Source: Annona cherimola
Lineage: Eukaryota > Streptophyta > Magnoliopsida > Magnoliales > Annonaceae
Direction of reading: 5' to 3'
Assembly: GCA_030490835.1 (NCBI GenBank)
Contig: CM059975.1
Span: forward strand, 14,513,579 to 14,577,578
Length of the DNA: 64,000 nucleotides
Part shown: positions 1-14,259 of the stretch, piece after piece
How the letters are laid out: each line of letters begins with the position of its first letter
Numbering within the stretch: the stretch's first letter is position 1
Position numbers and translations under genes: made by a program
The notes under the pieces: model-generated
Database searches by the model: none
What the model was told of the DNA's origin: nothing
The model's input: only the letters and a program-made list of their open reading frames with translations

Positions 1-643
1 TTTTCAAAAATTATGTAAGTACATTTAGTTTTGCAAATATACCTTTATAGTTTGTATACATTTGCAAATATACCTATATACTGACAGTACAGTGATAGAT
101 ATACATATTTATGATTATGATAAAATTATGTAATTATATTCGCAAATTACACATATTTCACATATCTCCCTTTTCATTTCTTAGGGTTGATGACGTGAAT
201 TAGTGCAAGGTACACGTCTGACGAAGGAAAATCAAACATGTGAGGGAAAGTCACGGGAAGGTAGGTAAAAGGGACGGCGGACGTTGGAGATGAATGGGGG
301 GCCATTCCATCCATCCCAATCACGTGTTATTCCTGTCAAAATAAATAAGATTAATTCATAATCCTAACAGTGAAAAATGGCTACCAAACATCTCCAAAAA
401 ATTCATCCTTTTTTTTTACCCATTTGCGTGCTTCTCGTTTTTAATCGTGCATGGTCGGACAATTGTGTAGCTAGCTTGACACTTTTTTTTTTTTTTTTGG
501 GGGTTTTTTTCCTTGCGCTTGCTTTCGACTCCTGACTTTCGAGGGGAACGCGGCTCATCCGCTGCGCATGAGCGGGCCATCTCATGCAGTGCCAGCTAGT
601 AGTGACGTACAGGATACATCCCCTTCTGTATCATCCATTTCAG

Positions 644-666
644 TATATATATATATATATATATAT
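644..666. repeat. TA microsatellite
   Basis: Uninterrupted TA dinucleotide tract. Confidence 0.95.
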
Positions 667-1487
667 GCATCACAGACTCATGCCAGCTAGCATAGGCTCA
701 CTAATCACACTATTATCCAAATAAATATAATTAGGAATGTTTAACATCTCATTTTTCAAGTTTAAAGGACTAATGACGTGTACAGTACGGTAGAATGAGA
801 TGGACAAGGCGAGTTTGGAGGACGGAGGCATTCAAATGCGAAAAATTATATTGAAAAAAAGAAAGTAATATAAGAATTGAAGACAAGGTTAATTTATATT
901 AAGCTTTATCACGTCCTCATCCCATTTCACATCACATACACACTATCAGGTGCAAACATATATAATATTACTCTTTCAAAATATATACAGCAAACTCTAA
1001 TAGCCCAAAGATGGAATGAGATGAAATGTTATATTTGCTAATGCATCTTTATCTATTCTCGATACAACTTTACTTATTCCGAATATATATTTACCCATTC
1101 CCAACATATTTTCATTCCCAATTCTCATCTCATCCCATCTCTAAATTGCCCCTCATATACGTAAGGCTACTTTAGTCCTTTTTCATCACTCCCATGAAAG
1201 TATTTGGCCAAAGCCTAAACACATAATATAAATGAGAAGGTGAACAATAAAATTGGATTTGGGTTTGACCTTAAAATCAACGTTAAAAGGACACAATTTT
1301 ATTCCAAAATGACTAGCAAAAAAAGGAATCTATTTCCACGTATTTGTAATTTTTTTTATCATTTTTTTAGAGTATCTTATTTCTTTCCACTTTGTTTTTT
1401 ACAAAATCCAACCCAATCCTTACAAATATCGCTATGTTACATCTTTATAAATTTCCTAACTATACAACATGGGAGACTAAGCTCTTA

Positions 1488-1585
1488 ATGGGGAGACCTT
1501 GATCCCAGCGTACAAGGGTTGACAGTGCTAGTCGAACCTCCACTGAGGCGCTGAAATCCGGCCTTCTGCCCACCAAGCTATGCTT
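1488..1585 (-). mobile_element. Possible SINE head (tRNA-like), minus strand
   Basis: On the minus strand TAGCTTGGTGGGCAG resembles an A box and GGAGGTTCGACTAGC a B box, about 35 bp apart. No target duplication was found, so this may be a decayed copy. Confidence 0.4.
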
Positions 1586-3182
1586 AATTAGTTTTTGTAA
1601 TTTTTAAAAATCATTAATAGTATAGGACTTCATACTCACATCAACTTAAGTATCTGCAAAGATTATATACCAACTAAGTCTATAAATTTATCATGAAAGA
1701 TAATTAAGTAATCGAGGTGAGTAAGGTGGCAAGGATGCGCAAGCATTAGTTAAAAGTGGCCCACATGATTGCACAGAGGTACATTTTAGAAGCAAGCAAT
1801 GGAGTTGGAGGTCCACTCGATTGGTTTGGTGGGAGAAGTTTTCCTTCCTTCTTTTCTTTTCCTCACTTGCCCCACTCCATATTGGTTGCTGTCTTACTAA
1901 CCCATGCACTAAACAATCTCGGGAAAGTAACAAATTAATGCAGCTTGCTTCGTTGATGTCCCACTCACACTCTCTGCTTTGGAATTACACATAACTTCCC
2001 CCTCTATTGCCTGTTTCTCCAAGGTTTACCAAATAAGAGAAGTTCAAAGATCAATTTTTAAGCCTTCCAATCCACATACCATTTGCCGTGCATTATATAC
2101 GGGGCCCACTAAATCAATGCAGTTGTTAGCCAAAATGTGTATATTATGGACTTTGGGGCAGAGGTTCATGCAAATTAGTGTCACTTAATCCTCAAGATTT
2201 CCTTCCCTCACATCTATCTTGACAGTGACGTTGTATGCAGGTTTATTTCCATCATTGATTTTTTGCAATGCCCAACAAATCATGGTCAGTTTCATCCGAA
2301 ATTTGGGTTGGTATGATTGGAAGTCGGTTGTAGTTTTGTTGAGGTTTAAATGGCACGCATTTCAAATTACATCTGGACATTTGGATTCCGTTGCCCTTAC
2401 TAATTTTTGATAAACAACTAAGTTTTTATTAGATGGATAAAAGACGATAAGATGGACAGGTAAACATTAACAGAAAAGTCAGCTTATGCAGCAAAAAATT
2501 TTGCTGCATATATTACATAATTAAAATGGCTTATCGATTCAAGTCGTGAGCATTTTTGGCTCCCAGTTGGTTTCATACCCAAACATCGGCGATATACGCT
2601 TAATGCAACCAAAATTGTGCTAATTTTCTGCATGTATAAATTAAGATTATATGCAGCTAAAGCATGTGAGTTCCATAAAGTACGAAACTAGATGCAGACA
2701 AATTTTATATTACTAAACGTGATGCATATATCTATCAAAAGAAGTGACGGTGTGTGGAACTGTGGATAGACAGACAATGCAAAGAAGTATTATCATTATA
2801 AAGTAAAACAAAATAACTGCATTTTAATTAACAAGATAACAATTGTCACTGGTAATACATATAATAATATGAGAAATGGATAGCAAATGGGAACAGGAAG
2901 AAAAATATTTAATCTTCTTGAATTTTAAATATACTATAATTTTCTTCGAATTTTAAATACCATCCGAAGTCAAAACTTATGAACAAAAATTGCCCTCATT
3001 GACTATCGGCCCATGTGTGGGGTTTACATAATTAACATACCCCTTTAACGAAAAAAATGAAAATGAATGATGCAAAAATAAACGTGATAGTAAGGAAGTT
3101 AAAATATCATGTTTGCATTGGGTGAGATGAGAGTAATATTCATAGGTACATACTATTTTGCGAGAAGTTGAATTGGGAATAG

Positions 3183-3975
3183 AAGTAGTTCTATGTAATC
3201 ATTTCAAATTTTAAAATTTTGATGTCTAATGGAAAATCTATTTTATTCATCACATTTAACATCTTTTATTTATTTAGGAGATCAAGTTTCACTTAAATCA
3301 AATATATGTATAGACTACGTTTGCTTAAAAACAATTATATTCATGCGCAAATTTAGAAAAAATATCTAGATCAATTCACATATGTATTAAAATGTAATAA
3401 TATTTTATAGAAGCATTTGTTTATATATAAATAATATTTTAGATGATTTTGCATGTTGAAAATACAATTTTCAAATTGGTATTTAACATTTAACTATTTT
3501 ATTGCATTGATCTTTACAAATTTGTGGATGAGGCCCATGCATATTGATACTAGACAAATAAAAGAGTTTTCAAAATATTATAAATGATATTAAATATAAT
3601 CGATGTGTTTAGGAAGTGATAAAACTTTTAGAAGAAAAGTTTTAGATGTAAAATTTTTGAATTGAAAGAAAATGATGTCATCTGATTTGAGTAATGACGA
3701 TGAGTAAAGATAATAAAGTTAAAATATATAGGTTAATTATACGAGTAATTATGTAAAAAAAGATTGAAAAAGAAGATAATTATACAAGAAGATGTGAATA
3801 AATGATTTAAAAATATAATATTTATGAAGAGTGAAAAGTTTTAATTCGAAAAAATTTTAGCTTGATATTTTTTATTTATTGCTAAACATTACAATAGGTG
3901 AAGTAAAATTTTCATTAACTATCAAAATATTCAAAACGAAAGTGGGTACATGGAAGAGGAATTTCATAGTTGCAT
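3183..3975. mobile_element. About 530-bp MITE (family C) interrupted by a Tourist-like copy
   Basis: The left part (3183-3601) and right part (3890-3975, with TTTTCATTAACTATCAAAAT and AATTTCATAG) together give the family C sequence. The gap between them is the nested family A element. Confidence 0.6.
3602..3889. mobile_element. Tourist-like MITE (family A) nested in a 530-bp MITE
   Basis: Reverse-oriented family A sequence starting GATGTGTTTAGGAAG and ending TTGCTAAACAT. Sequence of the 530-bp MITE family continues on both sides (3183-3601 and 3890-3975), so this copy inserted into an older element. Confidence 0.65.
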
Positions 3976-6900
3976 TCCCCGTTCATAAAAACATTCCTGA
4001 TGTATATGAATGGAGGGATGAGATCATGCAACTGGCAAATCCTTGTCCATGCTCTGCTTCTGTTCTCCATATATAGTCCATATGTAAGGAACCAGATAGC
4101 TCATCGAATGGGCCCCTGCATCCCACGAGATCGCAATGTTTGGGAAAGCTAACCATTCGATTTTAAATATTAATTTTCTCTTGAGTGTGAACTGTTAATT
4201 ATAATCTCTTACCATTTAGTTAATTATATTCGCTTGCGGGCTGCATGCATATAGAGGACATTAATTAAGGTTTTTGGTCCATGACCATATATCAGCAGAT
4301 GGGCCGACACGATGAACGGACTGAAATTCTGCTGGTCTCCCCCCCGGGTCTAACAGGCATGCAGGTAAATCTCATCGTTTTGGTGGTCATTAACTAGATA
4401 TATTTATAGGTGGACCTCTTTGATGTCAGGACCTCAGCTCCTTTGATCCACTCACCGCTTGTCGAACCAAGATTAGGGAAAGGTGTTTGGCAAGTGGTTA
4501 ACTAGATCAATGACAACCGTTACGATGACAAAATAAAAAATTAAACTTAACTTGTTCATTATTTTTGTACTATTGTTTAGTTAATATTTCGAGATCTATT
4601 TAATTAATATCTAATTGAACTTTCGGATAAGATGAATATATTGGCCCTTAAGTTTTTCATTTAAATATTAGCATATGTAACTTGTATATAATTATAGACC
4701 TTAAAAGTGGACATTAATTAATGAACTTGCAGTTATTGCTGAAAACTAATAATAAAATAATTTTATATATTCGGATAAGTAAAATACATTCTTAACGAGA
4801 ATTTTAAACTTTTCAGCCGCCTTTACGCTCAGTAGAATTCGACTTTTTTTTTTTAAAAAAAAAATGAATGGCAATATCCATTAAAGATGTAAAAGTGGAT
4901 TTTATTGTAGTTCGAGTCAACCCAACCTTAAGCTTATTGGCAAAAATAATCACAAATTTAACCAGATTTTAAAACTCAACTGGATACTAATTACATAATT
5001 ATATATCTAATTTTTATATCAACTACCACATAAAATATAAAAAATTTATTTCAATATTGAAACACAATTAAAAATAAATAAATATGCATGTGCGAGTTGG
5101 GTGTGCACGTGAAGTTCTCGAGTATTCTGAGTCAAACAAACCTCGCAGTCCAAACCAATATCATCGGCTAATTTGTTCACCCACCTTTTCCATTTGTTGA
5201 AACTAGCGAACCCATTTCCCATTACCAAATAAATACTTAGCAGAAATTATTTTTTATATTTCCACTAAATAAATCAATCTAAACGTAACAAAATTCCCTC
5301 CGTTAAGTCATAATATAATTATAAATTTAAAAAATGAGCGGGAATCATGGTTTGAAACTTTGAATCATGGTCGAACAAATAACGGGAAAAATAAATAAAT
5401 AAATATTTTCTAAAGCGCATGATTAACTAATCATTTAACGAGCAAAAAGCAGACATGGCTCATCCTTTTGTAACCAATCCCAGCGGATGGGCTCACGTGC
5501 CAAGATGCCGTATACGTGTGACCCAGAACTACATTTTTTTTTTGGCCTTTGTGAATTGAAAGGATTGGCATCTGTCCATTCGTTTTCTTTTGATAGAGCG
5601 GTCTAAATGGACGGCTCTGATGCCACCGACGCAGAACAGAAGTTCTGAAATGGCGTGGAGGTGCACCTTGGTCCATGCATCCAAATGCACTGGATCCGGC
5701 CCTGTCCGCTTCGAATCTTCAAGCCTTCAAATTAGCTGGTAGTTAGCAGCGTTTCTTTCAGCTGATGTCATTGAAACTCAGCCAATATTGTATTTGTATT
5801 TTCAAATTTCTTAAAATTGCAAATACGCCCATATAAGGTTTGTATGAAATTACAAGCGTGTATTTTCTGCTAAGATGTCGTTAAATTTTCTGTAAAATAA
5901 CGATAATTTCATTTAACCCAAGTGATAAACTTATAATTTTTAAATATTATGGACATATTTGGTATTTCATTATTTTGTATATTTTTGCATATATTATTAT
6001 TTTTAATTTTTTGCATATACACTTATAATATTTTTAAAAATTGCAAGTGTACTGCTTTACCTAAAGATTATTATTATTATTTTATAAAAAAATTTAATAG
6101 TGTCTTAATAGAAGGGACATATTTTCAATTTTATGCAAATATTATGGGCATATTTGCAATTTCAGTAAACTTATAAATACCGATGCAATATTTATCAAAA
6201 CCTTGGAAGTATATTTGCAAAAATTCCCATTAACTCATTACCCATCCAGAGAGCCAAGCGTGCCGAAGAAAGTTCTCGATTGCTGTTCAGCAATCAGGAT
6301 TTCTTGCTCGTGGGGCCTATTTTTTAACGGTCCATATTTAATGCTGGCCGGCCGAATTGATGGACCATGCGAGGAATGTCTAGAATCTCCATGTGGGGCA
6401 GTTGTTTGGTGGTGCAACTCGCCCTGCCACAAGAAGTGTTGTCCAGACCATCCAAAAATTGGGCTCCACACGGTAGGTATGGTAGAGGACAAGTGTTCAA
6501 TTCCTTATCTGTGCCTTGCATAGGTCATATGAGGCACCTTACAATCCAATTAAAGAGCCAATAATACATATAGAGAACCTTAGAAAAAAAAAACAAAAAG
6601 GAATATTTCTCTTTCAAGAGTACGAAAGAGTTGGGCGTATATATTTCGTGTTTGTTTTGCTCCCAGGATTTAAAAAAAAGGAATAAAAGTGAAAGGGGAG
6701 AAAAAAACTCAATCTCAGATCTCAAATCTCAAATCTCAAAGCTTATACATGCTGTAATGCACAAAATTCCCTAGTCCACAAGGCGTTGCTACTGAGGGGT
6801 TCACGTGATGCAGGCTTTCTTGGGATTTTTATTGCCAGGCATGCATTTGAATTGGTTGGGAAAATTTGAGCCGTTAATCGAGTGCGAATGTGGGAAATGA

Positions 6901-9900
6901 CAAACGTGTGGGTGTAAGACCTGTTGATCCAAGTCAGACTGGAATGGATAGATTCGATTCCTCCCCCTGCAAACATTGCATGAATGTAGCGTGCATTCAA
7001 CAATTTTAATTCGTGCAAGAAATCATGATTGATTGTAGGATCAGGTGGGCCACGTTCAGATAGCTTTCAAGGGACTGCAAGATGATCACCTCATCATGGA
7101 ATCTTTCTCAACTAATTTACATGTCCTGTCAGGTTCCATTTTATTAATGTTAAAAAAAAAAACGGATTTTGTATTTTCTTTTTTTAACTGATATGACTTT
7201 ATTTGCCCAACAATATTAAGCTCTTATCACACCTCATTTTTACTACTTTTTTTCTTTGATTGTTGTTGCTTTTAAAAAAAAGAAAAATTCCAAAGAGTTT
7301 AAAGGAATTAGCTGAAGGCAATTTTCTTATCGATTGTGATGGTTCCTGATAAGCAAGATGCAGTGAAAACGCTTCCAATTGAATTGCAAATTACCAAAAG
7401 ACATGCAAGCTGTTATGAATTGTGAAAGATACAAAAGGTTTTGAAAAAGAGTCGTCTATGCTCTCTTGGGATGGCGCAATGGGTATGGGTTTTTGAAAGT
7501 TGAGTACCAGAAAAACAAAGAAATAAGATCCGGGAGACAGCTTTCAAACTAAAAGGTATAAAGGGTATTGCCACAATTGTATCACGGAAGCAGTTAATGT
7601 GAGTTCCATTTAAATTTTTTTTAAATCATGGAAAGCGTTCTACATATGTATAAAATTAACGAAAAGAATAAAGTTAAAAGTAATATACTATAGTTGGCTC
7701 CACCGGCTACTAGTATAGGTGGTAGAGTACATGTTCTCTTAAGTAAATTGCACGGAAGCTTTATTATTTTTTTTTAATATTTGGGAGCACATAGTATTTT
7801 CTTTTGATATTTGAGAGCATGTGGTCTCTCTATTAATGCTTATAAGAATTGCTCAGTATATGTATCCGATCAAAAAATATACTATAGTCGGCACCTATGA
7901 CAAATTCTTATGCCCTCTAGGTGTAAATGTTGAAAAAAACGAAAGTAGTGTAGGCAATTTATTTTTTTCTAAAATGATGTTTTACTTAATGTTTGGTGTT
8001 GAGGAAAAAAAAGGAAAAAATTGAAGATATTTTTTTTTTTGAAAAAATGAGAAAATGATGTAGTACTGTAGGATTAATAATCACGAGTAAAAATAATAAT
8101 ATTAAAATAGATGGATAATGGGATGAAAAGATGCGAATATAATCAAAATGTAAAAATAATAATTGAAAAATATGCTATTTGGATGTCACATTACATGGTG
8201 TAGAAAGTGAGTAAATTTTTTTAAAGCATGTTATATCATGCCGTTGTATCGATATTTTCGATCGCGACTTTTAATGAATTCAATAAAAAATAAAATTTAT
8301 TCATTTTGTCTTTGCTGAACGAATACCACGTTGACATCTCTTTCTGTGTTTAAGTCTCTCTCTCTTCTACTTCTTTCACATAGTCTATTTGATTAGTTAG
8401 TTTTAGAAATTTCACTATCACATCTAAATCTGTATATATAGGCTTTAAATTTATTAATTTCTCCTTTCTAAATTTCAAACATTTCTAACATTGGATGACC
8501 ATAATTCAACATACACATTGTTCATTATCCTAATGCCCATCAGAAACTAAGTATTATAGAATTGATGGTTAGATATTTTAATATTTTCTATTTGATTTGA
8601 TATGGTGTTTAATTATTTTAAAATCTTATTATTTAATATCATAGACTCTATACATCTTATTTTATTGCAAATATATTTACATAATTTTTTGATCATATTC
8701 AGAAATTAAAATAACTCTTACGTATAAGTACATTTGTGATTATTATAAAACTACACAGATATATTTGTAAATTATCCTTAAAAAAAATACTTACAATTTT
8801 GTTCGCTTCTCTAACCATGCCGCCGGTGGCCATACATCATCCAAGGGAATTGAAAATCTCACATTAGGAATTATGTCCTCATGAGCCAGTCGAACACACA
8901 CCAAAGTGCTTGCACAACTTGTGGACACGAATTGGCCCCAAAATAATAATATACCACATGAAACTTTTGGGGATCAAATATTTCGGTTGCAACTCTTTGA
9001 CTTGGAAGCGCAACCAGCTTTTAATTTTTCCAACCTCCGCCAAAAGCTAAAGAGGCTGCAAATGCTCCGATTGGCGGACATGAACGTGGTGGGTCCCCAA
9101 CACACCTTGGTGGCTTTCCTTGCTGTTTGGCCCCACATCAAAGTGCTGCATCCAGCTTTTAATTGGGGCCTACAAACATCGCATCTGTCTACAATTCATT
9201 CGCATCCTCCATGCGGCATTTCCAAGCTTGGCTGGAATTGAAATTCCTGGCTCCTGACCCTTGCTGTGTGACCCATCCAATCAGATGATCCCAACCGTCC
9301 ATATCACTCTCTGGCGTGACCACAAGAACTGGAAAATCAGAGCAACCGCACACCTCCTACGTCCTATACCAAATCTCAGGGAGCAGTCCATGCACAAGGT
9401 GCATCATCCACACGTGTTGCCACCCACCCCATTAATTAATATCGTACGTACTTCTGTCGCTTACGAAAGAAGTTCTTATCTTAATTAAGAATGTGGATTA
9501 GATTAAGAACACTGGTACAATCATCATAGACGTCCATAGGTGCGCATGTATTTTGATTATTTAACAAGAGCAATGTTTTTTTTTTTTTTTTTGAATAAAT
9601 ATTAAAAAAAACGGAAGGTTCCTTGGATTTGAAAGCACGAGTCCCACATCGTCCCACGTCCAGACAGCGGTTTCTGCTGCTAATTCACCATTTTCAAAAT
9701 TGCCGGTGGCTCTTCTGTTCTGCCATGCAATGGACCAGCCTAGCCATGATCCAAATCCTCCAAACTCCTAATCCAGATCCACGAAGGAATTCGTAGACAT
9801 GCTTTGGTTTAGGCAAACTCCTTACTTATACTCTCACAGTATTTTGAACGGTTCGGATGGTTTCCTAACTGCTCCAAAGGTCAAGCATTACTATTGCTTG

Positions 9901-10936
9901 AATGGTGGTGAACATGTATTTTGTTTACTAAAATCCAGGTTAGAAAGAGCACCCGTTTGGTGGTGGGGGAAACCTTGAATTGAAAGATCTGTTTGTCCGG
10001 ACCCGGGAGTAACGTGGATTCATTTCTGCCTTTCCCAATTAAAATTTCTGGGAGATTAAAACGTGGTAAACTAGCGTCGTTTTGCTCCATCAGCTATGGA
10101 TCCTTACAAGGCATAAAATATTGATCGATCCGAACCGTTCACATTGTGGGACTGATATGAGATTGAGACATTGATGTGATGCTGATCAGACAAAGCCAAC
10201 CAACAGCTGTGCGTGACGAATGAAATAGCTGTGGATAGCAAAAGAAAGGCTGAAATAAATAGGGTCACCGGTCATTATCTTCTGGACCCGAGGCATTTAA
10301 TATGTTGTTCGAGGCCACCGGCCTGTACCTGTTCATCCGTTCATGTGCACCAGGGAAACACGTGCGAACAACCATTGCCGTCCATTAAGCTGAGATCGTG
10401 GTCGATAAAATTAGACCCGCTTTCGTCTCTGTAGTTTCGAATACGAACATTTTGAAGCTCCCTGCCTCTGTGCGAGTTCAAATGCAAAACGTTCCTCGCG
10501 ACTCACGGTCACGAAGTAATGGCCGCACAGCTCACTTCATTGATTGCGGGTGATTGTAGTGGGCCACGCACACACGTTAGCGTGTGGATAAGGGGCGGTG
10601 GGCCGTCCAATCGATAGCCGGCACGTGTAGATTCATGGCAGCCCACGCGGAGAGTTTCGCACGTGTACGGAAGCGAATGATCGGGAGGCTGTACTTTTCC
10701 GACGTGGCACGTCCAGAAATTGTTCGGAAGCGTAGCGGTGGGCCGCAGCCGGATCCATGACTTGACAGTACCCAATGGCTCTTGCTCTGCAACCTTAAAA
10801 GAGGGCCCCACTTTCTGGACTTCCCCACTAGGCTCGTGCGCGCGTGTAAAAGGTCCTTATGTGCGGGCCACTATTTCTGCCTACGTGGCTCTCTGGACAC
10901 AGCATTCCACGGATATCAAACCCGCCCGACCGATGG
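3976..10936. other. Non-coding stretch
   Basis: Open frames of up to 111 codons exist (6203-6523 and 8906-9241) but show no motif, family likeness or exon signals. A weak Tourist-like remnant may lie near 7985-8175. The less AT-rich parts (about 8900-10900) have no recognisable product. Confidence 0.6.
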
Positions 10937-11262
10937 GGGATCCACGCTCTCGGGCGCATACATCTATTTTTTTATTTTTTTTTTCAAATTTTTTTTGACA
11001 ATGTTGTTAATATATATTTATTTAACATGTGTATAAGTTTTTATCATTTTTAGAGTATTTTAGATATTTATTTTTTATTTTTAAAAATCAGTGACCTGAT
11101 TTTCAAAAATAAAAAATAAATGTCTAAAATACTTCAAAAATGGTAAAAATTTATACACATATTACATACACTTATATTAACAGTTTTATAAAAAAAAATA
11201 AAAAAAAAATAAAAAAAAGGGGTGTATGCATAAGCGCTCTCGGGCGCATGCACTCGGATTCC
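10937..11262. mobile_element. Foldback MULE-like MITE (family F), copy 1
   Basis: Flanked by GACCGATGG (10928-10936) and GATCGATGG (11263-11271), a 9-bp target duplication with one mismatch. Arms run GGGATCCACGCTCTCGGGCG at the left and the reverse of GGAATCCGAGTGCATGCG at the right. The core is a long AT-rich inverted repeat around TTTTTAAAAATCAGTGACC. The motif CGCTCTCGGGCGCAT occurs directly repeated inside both ends. Confidence 0.7.
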
Positions 11263-12689
11263 GATCGATGGCCCAGATCATTGTCAATCAGTCTGATTTG
11301 CAGGTGCAGTTGTATATAATAGTAATGATAATCCCAGCATTTTAAGCTTGATGTTAAAAATTATTTTAAGTACAGTAATATAATTACTGATTAACATATT
11401 GCAACAAATAAAAAAACATTATTGCGTACAATCAATGTTTTCTTGCAGTGACTATACAAATCTTTTGACAACATTCGTTTGTTCAAAATTCCCACAATCA
11501 GGGGGTTGTTCTGGATGATGGAATAGAATAAGAATGAGATGGAGAAATTGACTTAGATTATTATGTAAAAATAAAGTTGTAATATTAAAAATAAAACAAG
11601 TTTTTCCATAATAAGAAATCTGTAGATGGTTTCATAAAATTATGGCTTATATGAATCATTTATGGGATTATCTTTGGAATATTTCAAGTCTTGCAGGTGG
11701 TAATAAGATTAACAGTCTAGAAACGTAGGTATGATATGATGAATGGCTTAGATGGCACGGACTTGTGTGAGATGCCTCTTTGTTCATGGGAGCAGCCATA
11801 AAAGTATCCGTTGCAACTTTGTTGTGAAACATCAAACATCTATCACACGCAATCCATTCTTACTCTTTAAGTTGAAAATGACCCCTATTGCTGAAAAAAT
11901 GAAACATGCCCAAGTTTTTATTTTTGATATTCTTTGTATCTCTTCTTATTTGGAAAGGGACGAGCCAATAATGTGATCTTAATTCATCGCGGATGTATTA
12001 GGACCACCATGATAAGATGTGAATGAAAGGGAAACCCTTGTTGCACAAGCCAACATCAATTTATTATTTATTTTTAATTTGTTTTTATCCTATTTAGTAC
12101 AACCTAAGAAATTTTATTGGATGGCCCATCTTGTCATGGACCATGTCCAAACAACTCCACCACTAACTTCGAAGACAAGCGTGTGTTGTTGAGTTATTTG
12201 TGCCGAACTGAAACAAAAGCGGACACTAGTTTTTGTGGATGATAAGACTTAATTCCACCAACGGCTTTTACCGGCTCGATTAAAAAGCGTCCTACGGTTG
12301 GGTTATGGCACATGCGCAGGGCTTTTGTCTTTTCTTAGACACGTATTTTTAAGGCCCACCAAAAACTATCAAGAACCTCACAACTTTTGATCCCTTCCCG
12401 TTACTTAAATACCCCTAAATCTGTTAATTTTACATGACTTGCAAGTTAAATACACTTAGGCCCATAAGAGATTTCTTAGAACCCCATCCATTTTCCCACT
12501 ATGATGATTTATATTAAATTAACTTCATTTATTATATTTAACTTCATTTGTTTAGCTAAAAGATGTAATTTGATCCAAATAAAAGATGTGGATGAACCAT
12601 GTTTGATTAAAGATTTATATTCATGGGTAAGTTATAAAACTCAACTTAGGTGAGAGAAGACTTATGATAACAGCAAGCAAGGGTGCACG
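11263..12689. other. Non-coding stretch
   Basis: AT-rich sequence without a recognisable gene or repeat. Confidence 0.55.
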
Positions 12690-13515
12690 ATAAATAGGTC
12701 AACCTGCTAACTTATTTATTCAACTTGTTTATAAACAAGTTATAGTTGACCACGTAAATAGGTTGCAAATCATTAACCAAACAATCTATTTAAACTAAAT
12801 AAATAGTTTAGGTTGATTGTTAGTAATCTATAACTCATTTAGTGATTCGTTTAATCCATATAATTTGCCTAACCTATTAATCTGTTAAAGACTTATATAT
12901 CTTAAAGGTGTATTTGGGAAGTAATAAAACTTTTATATAAATTTTTTTTGAATTGATAGAAAATGAGATCATGTGATAGGGTAATGATGATGTATAAAGA
13001 TAATAAAGTTAAAATAGATAATCCAATTATATAGGTAATTATATAAAAATGATTGAAAAATAAGGTAGTTGTATAAGAAGATGTGAAAAAATAATTAAAA
13101 ATAGGATAATTATAGAGAACGAAAAATATTGATTTGAAAATTTTTATATGTAGCCGGATGTACCCTTAGTATATACCCCTCTCACTTGAACCAATTATAT
13201 GATGCTACTCAGGATTATCAGGAGTATTTGTAAGTTAGCAATTTTTTTATTATTTGAGAGCCTCTTTAATTTATTTCATGTAGTGGTTGCAAATCGGTTT
13301 ATTTTTTTATCACGCAAATCATTTTATTTAGATGACCTATTAACAACATTGTTTAGATAACTTGTTACCAACTTGCTAACCTATTAATTAAAGAGATTAT
13401 AAAAGAAGTAATTTTGAGATTTTATAAGTGAGTTAATAAACCGATTAAAGCTAAAATTTTATAAATAGGTTTGAATTAGATTTAGTCTCTAGCTCACCCA
13501 ACCCTATCCATTTAC
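12690..13515. mobile_element. Family E-like element, copy 3, split by a Tourist-like MITE
   Basis: The left half (12690-12900, AGTTATAGTTGACC and TCATTTAGTGATTCG) and right half (13230-13515, AATAGGTTTGAATTAGATTT, then CTCACCCAACCC) resemble family E arms. The element at 12903-13160 separates them. Confidence 0.4.
12903..13160. mobile_element. Tourist-like MITE (family A), reverse orientation
   Basis: Starts AAGGTGTATTTGGGAAG after TTA and ends in GGATGTACCC before TTA. It interrupts a roughly 560-bp repeat whose halves lie at 12690-12900 and 13230-13515. Confidence 0.6.
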
Positions 13516-13850
13516 ATCTGTAATGGTGTGTATGTTATGAAAATGTTTAAATTCATTCACATTTGCAATAGAATATAATAATACTTTATAGAATTATTTA
13601 TCTACATAGTTATTATACTTTAAATAAATTGATATTGAAAATATAACCTTAAAGTTAATGTTTATATCAAAATATTTTATTATATTGATTCTACATATTT
13701 TTAGATGGGGTTCATTATAATGATGCAAGATAAATGATTGAATTTTCAAAAAATATAGAGGATGATCAATACATTGCATAGAGTGGATTCCCATCAATCA
13801 TTAAGGCTTAAAAAGTGGATGGGGTTACGTAAAAATGGAATTTCATAGAA
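13516..13850. mobile_element. Truncated family C MITE
   Basis: Only the second half is present: ATTCATTCACATTTGCAATA, then TTTTATTATATTGATTCTAC and GGAATTTCATAGAAGC, in the order of the complete copy at 22112. Confidence 0.6.
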
Positions 13851-14259
13851 GCATACCTATGAGTATGTATGGTTCCAAGAAAAAATATGAATTTTTTTTT
13901 AAAAAAATACACCAACGTTTCCTTGTTAGCTGTTAGCCCAGGGAAACAGGATCATGCCTGCATGTATATAATTTTCTCCTTTTTCTGTTGGATAAGTTGG
14001 AAGGTGGGACTACATCTAATAATCCAACAGACATCAACCACTGACAGCAAAAGCCTCAGCCCATCTGTTTGGTATAAAGTAAGTGTGAGAAAGGAGGTTG
14101 AAAATTACAAAAAATGCACGGTTAGAATCAAATCCATGAGCTTGGCACCAAAGTTATGCAATGTGCTTCTGAACGGTCCAGATGATGGTCCCAGCAGTTA
14201 GTAAAAAGCTCCTATCCCATACCAAAAGACACCAGAAATGGAAAGACAGTATTAATTTG

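Larger units (their letters stand above)
1..3182. other. Non-coding stretch
   Basis: No supportable gene. Holds the TA tract at 644, a short foldback at about 1008-1141 (AGATGGAATGAGATGAAATG against its mirror) and the SINE-like head near 1488. Confidence 0.6.

Noticed and set aside
6203..6523. Cys-rich 106-codon plus-strand frame
   Set aside because: The cysteine spacing matches no known small secreted peptide family, there is no signal peptide, and an overlapping minus-strand frame is equally open.
8906..9241. 111-codon plus-strand frame
   Set aside because: No domain, motif or neighbouring exon; the composition fits a chance frame in a locally GC-richer segment.
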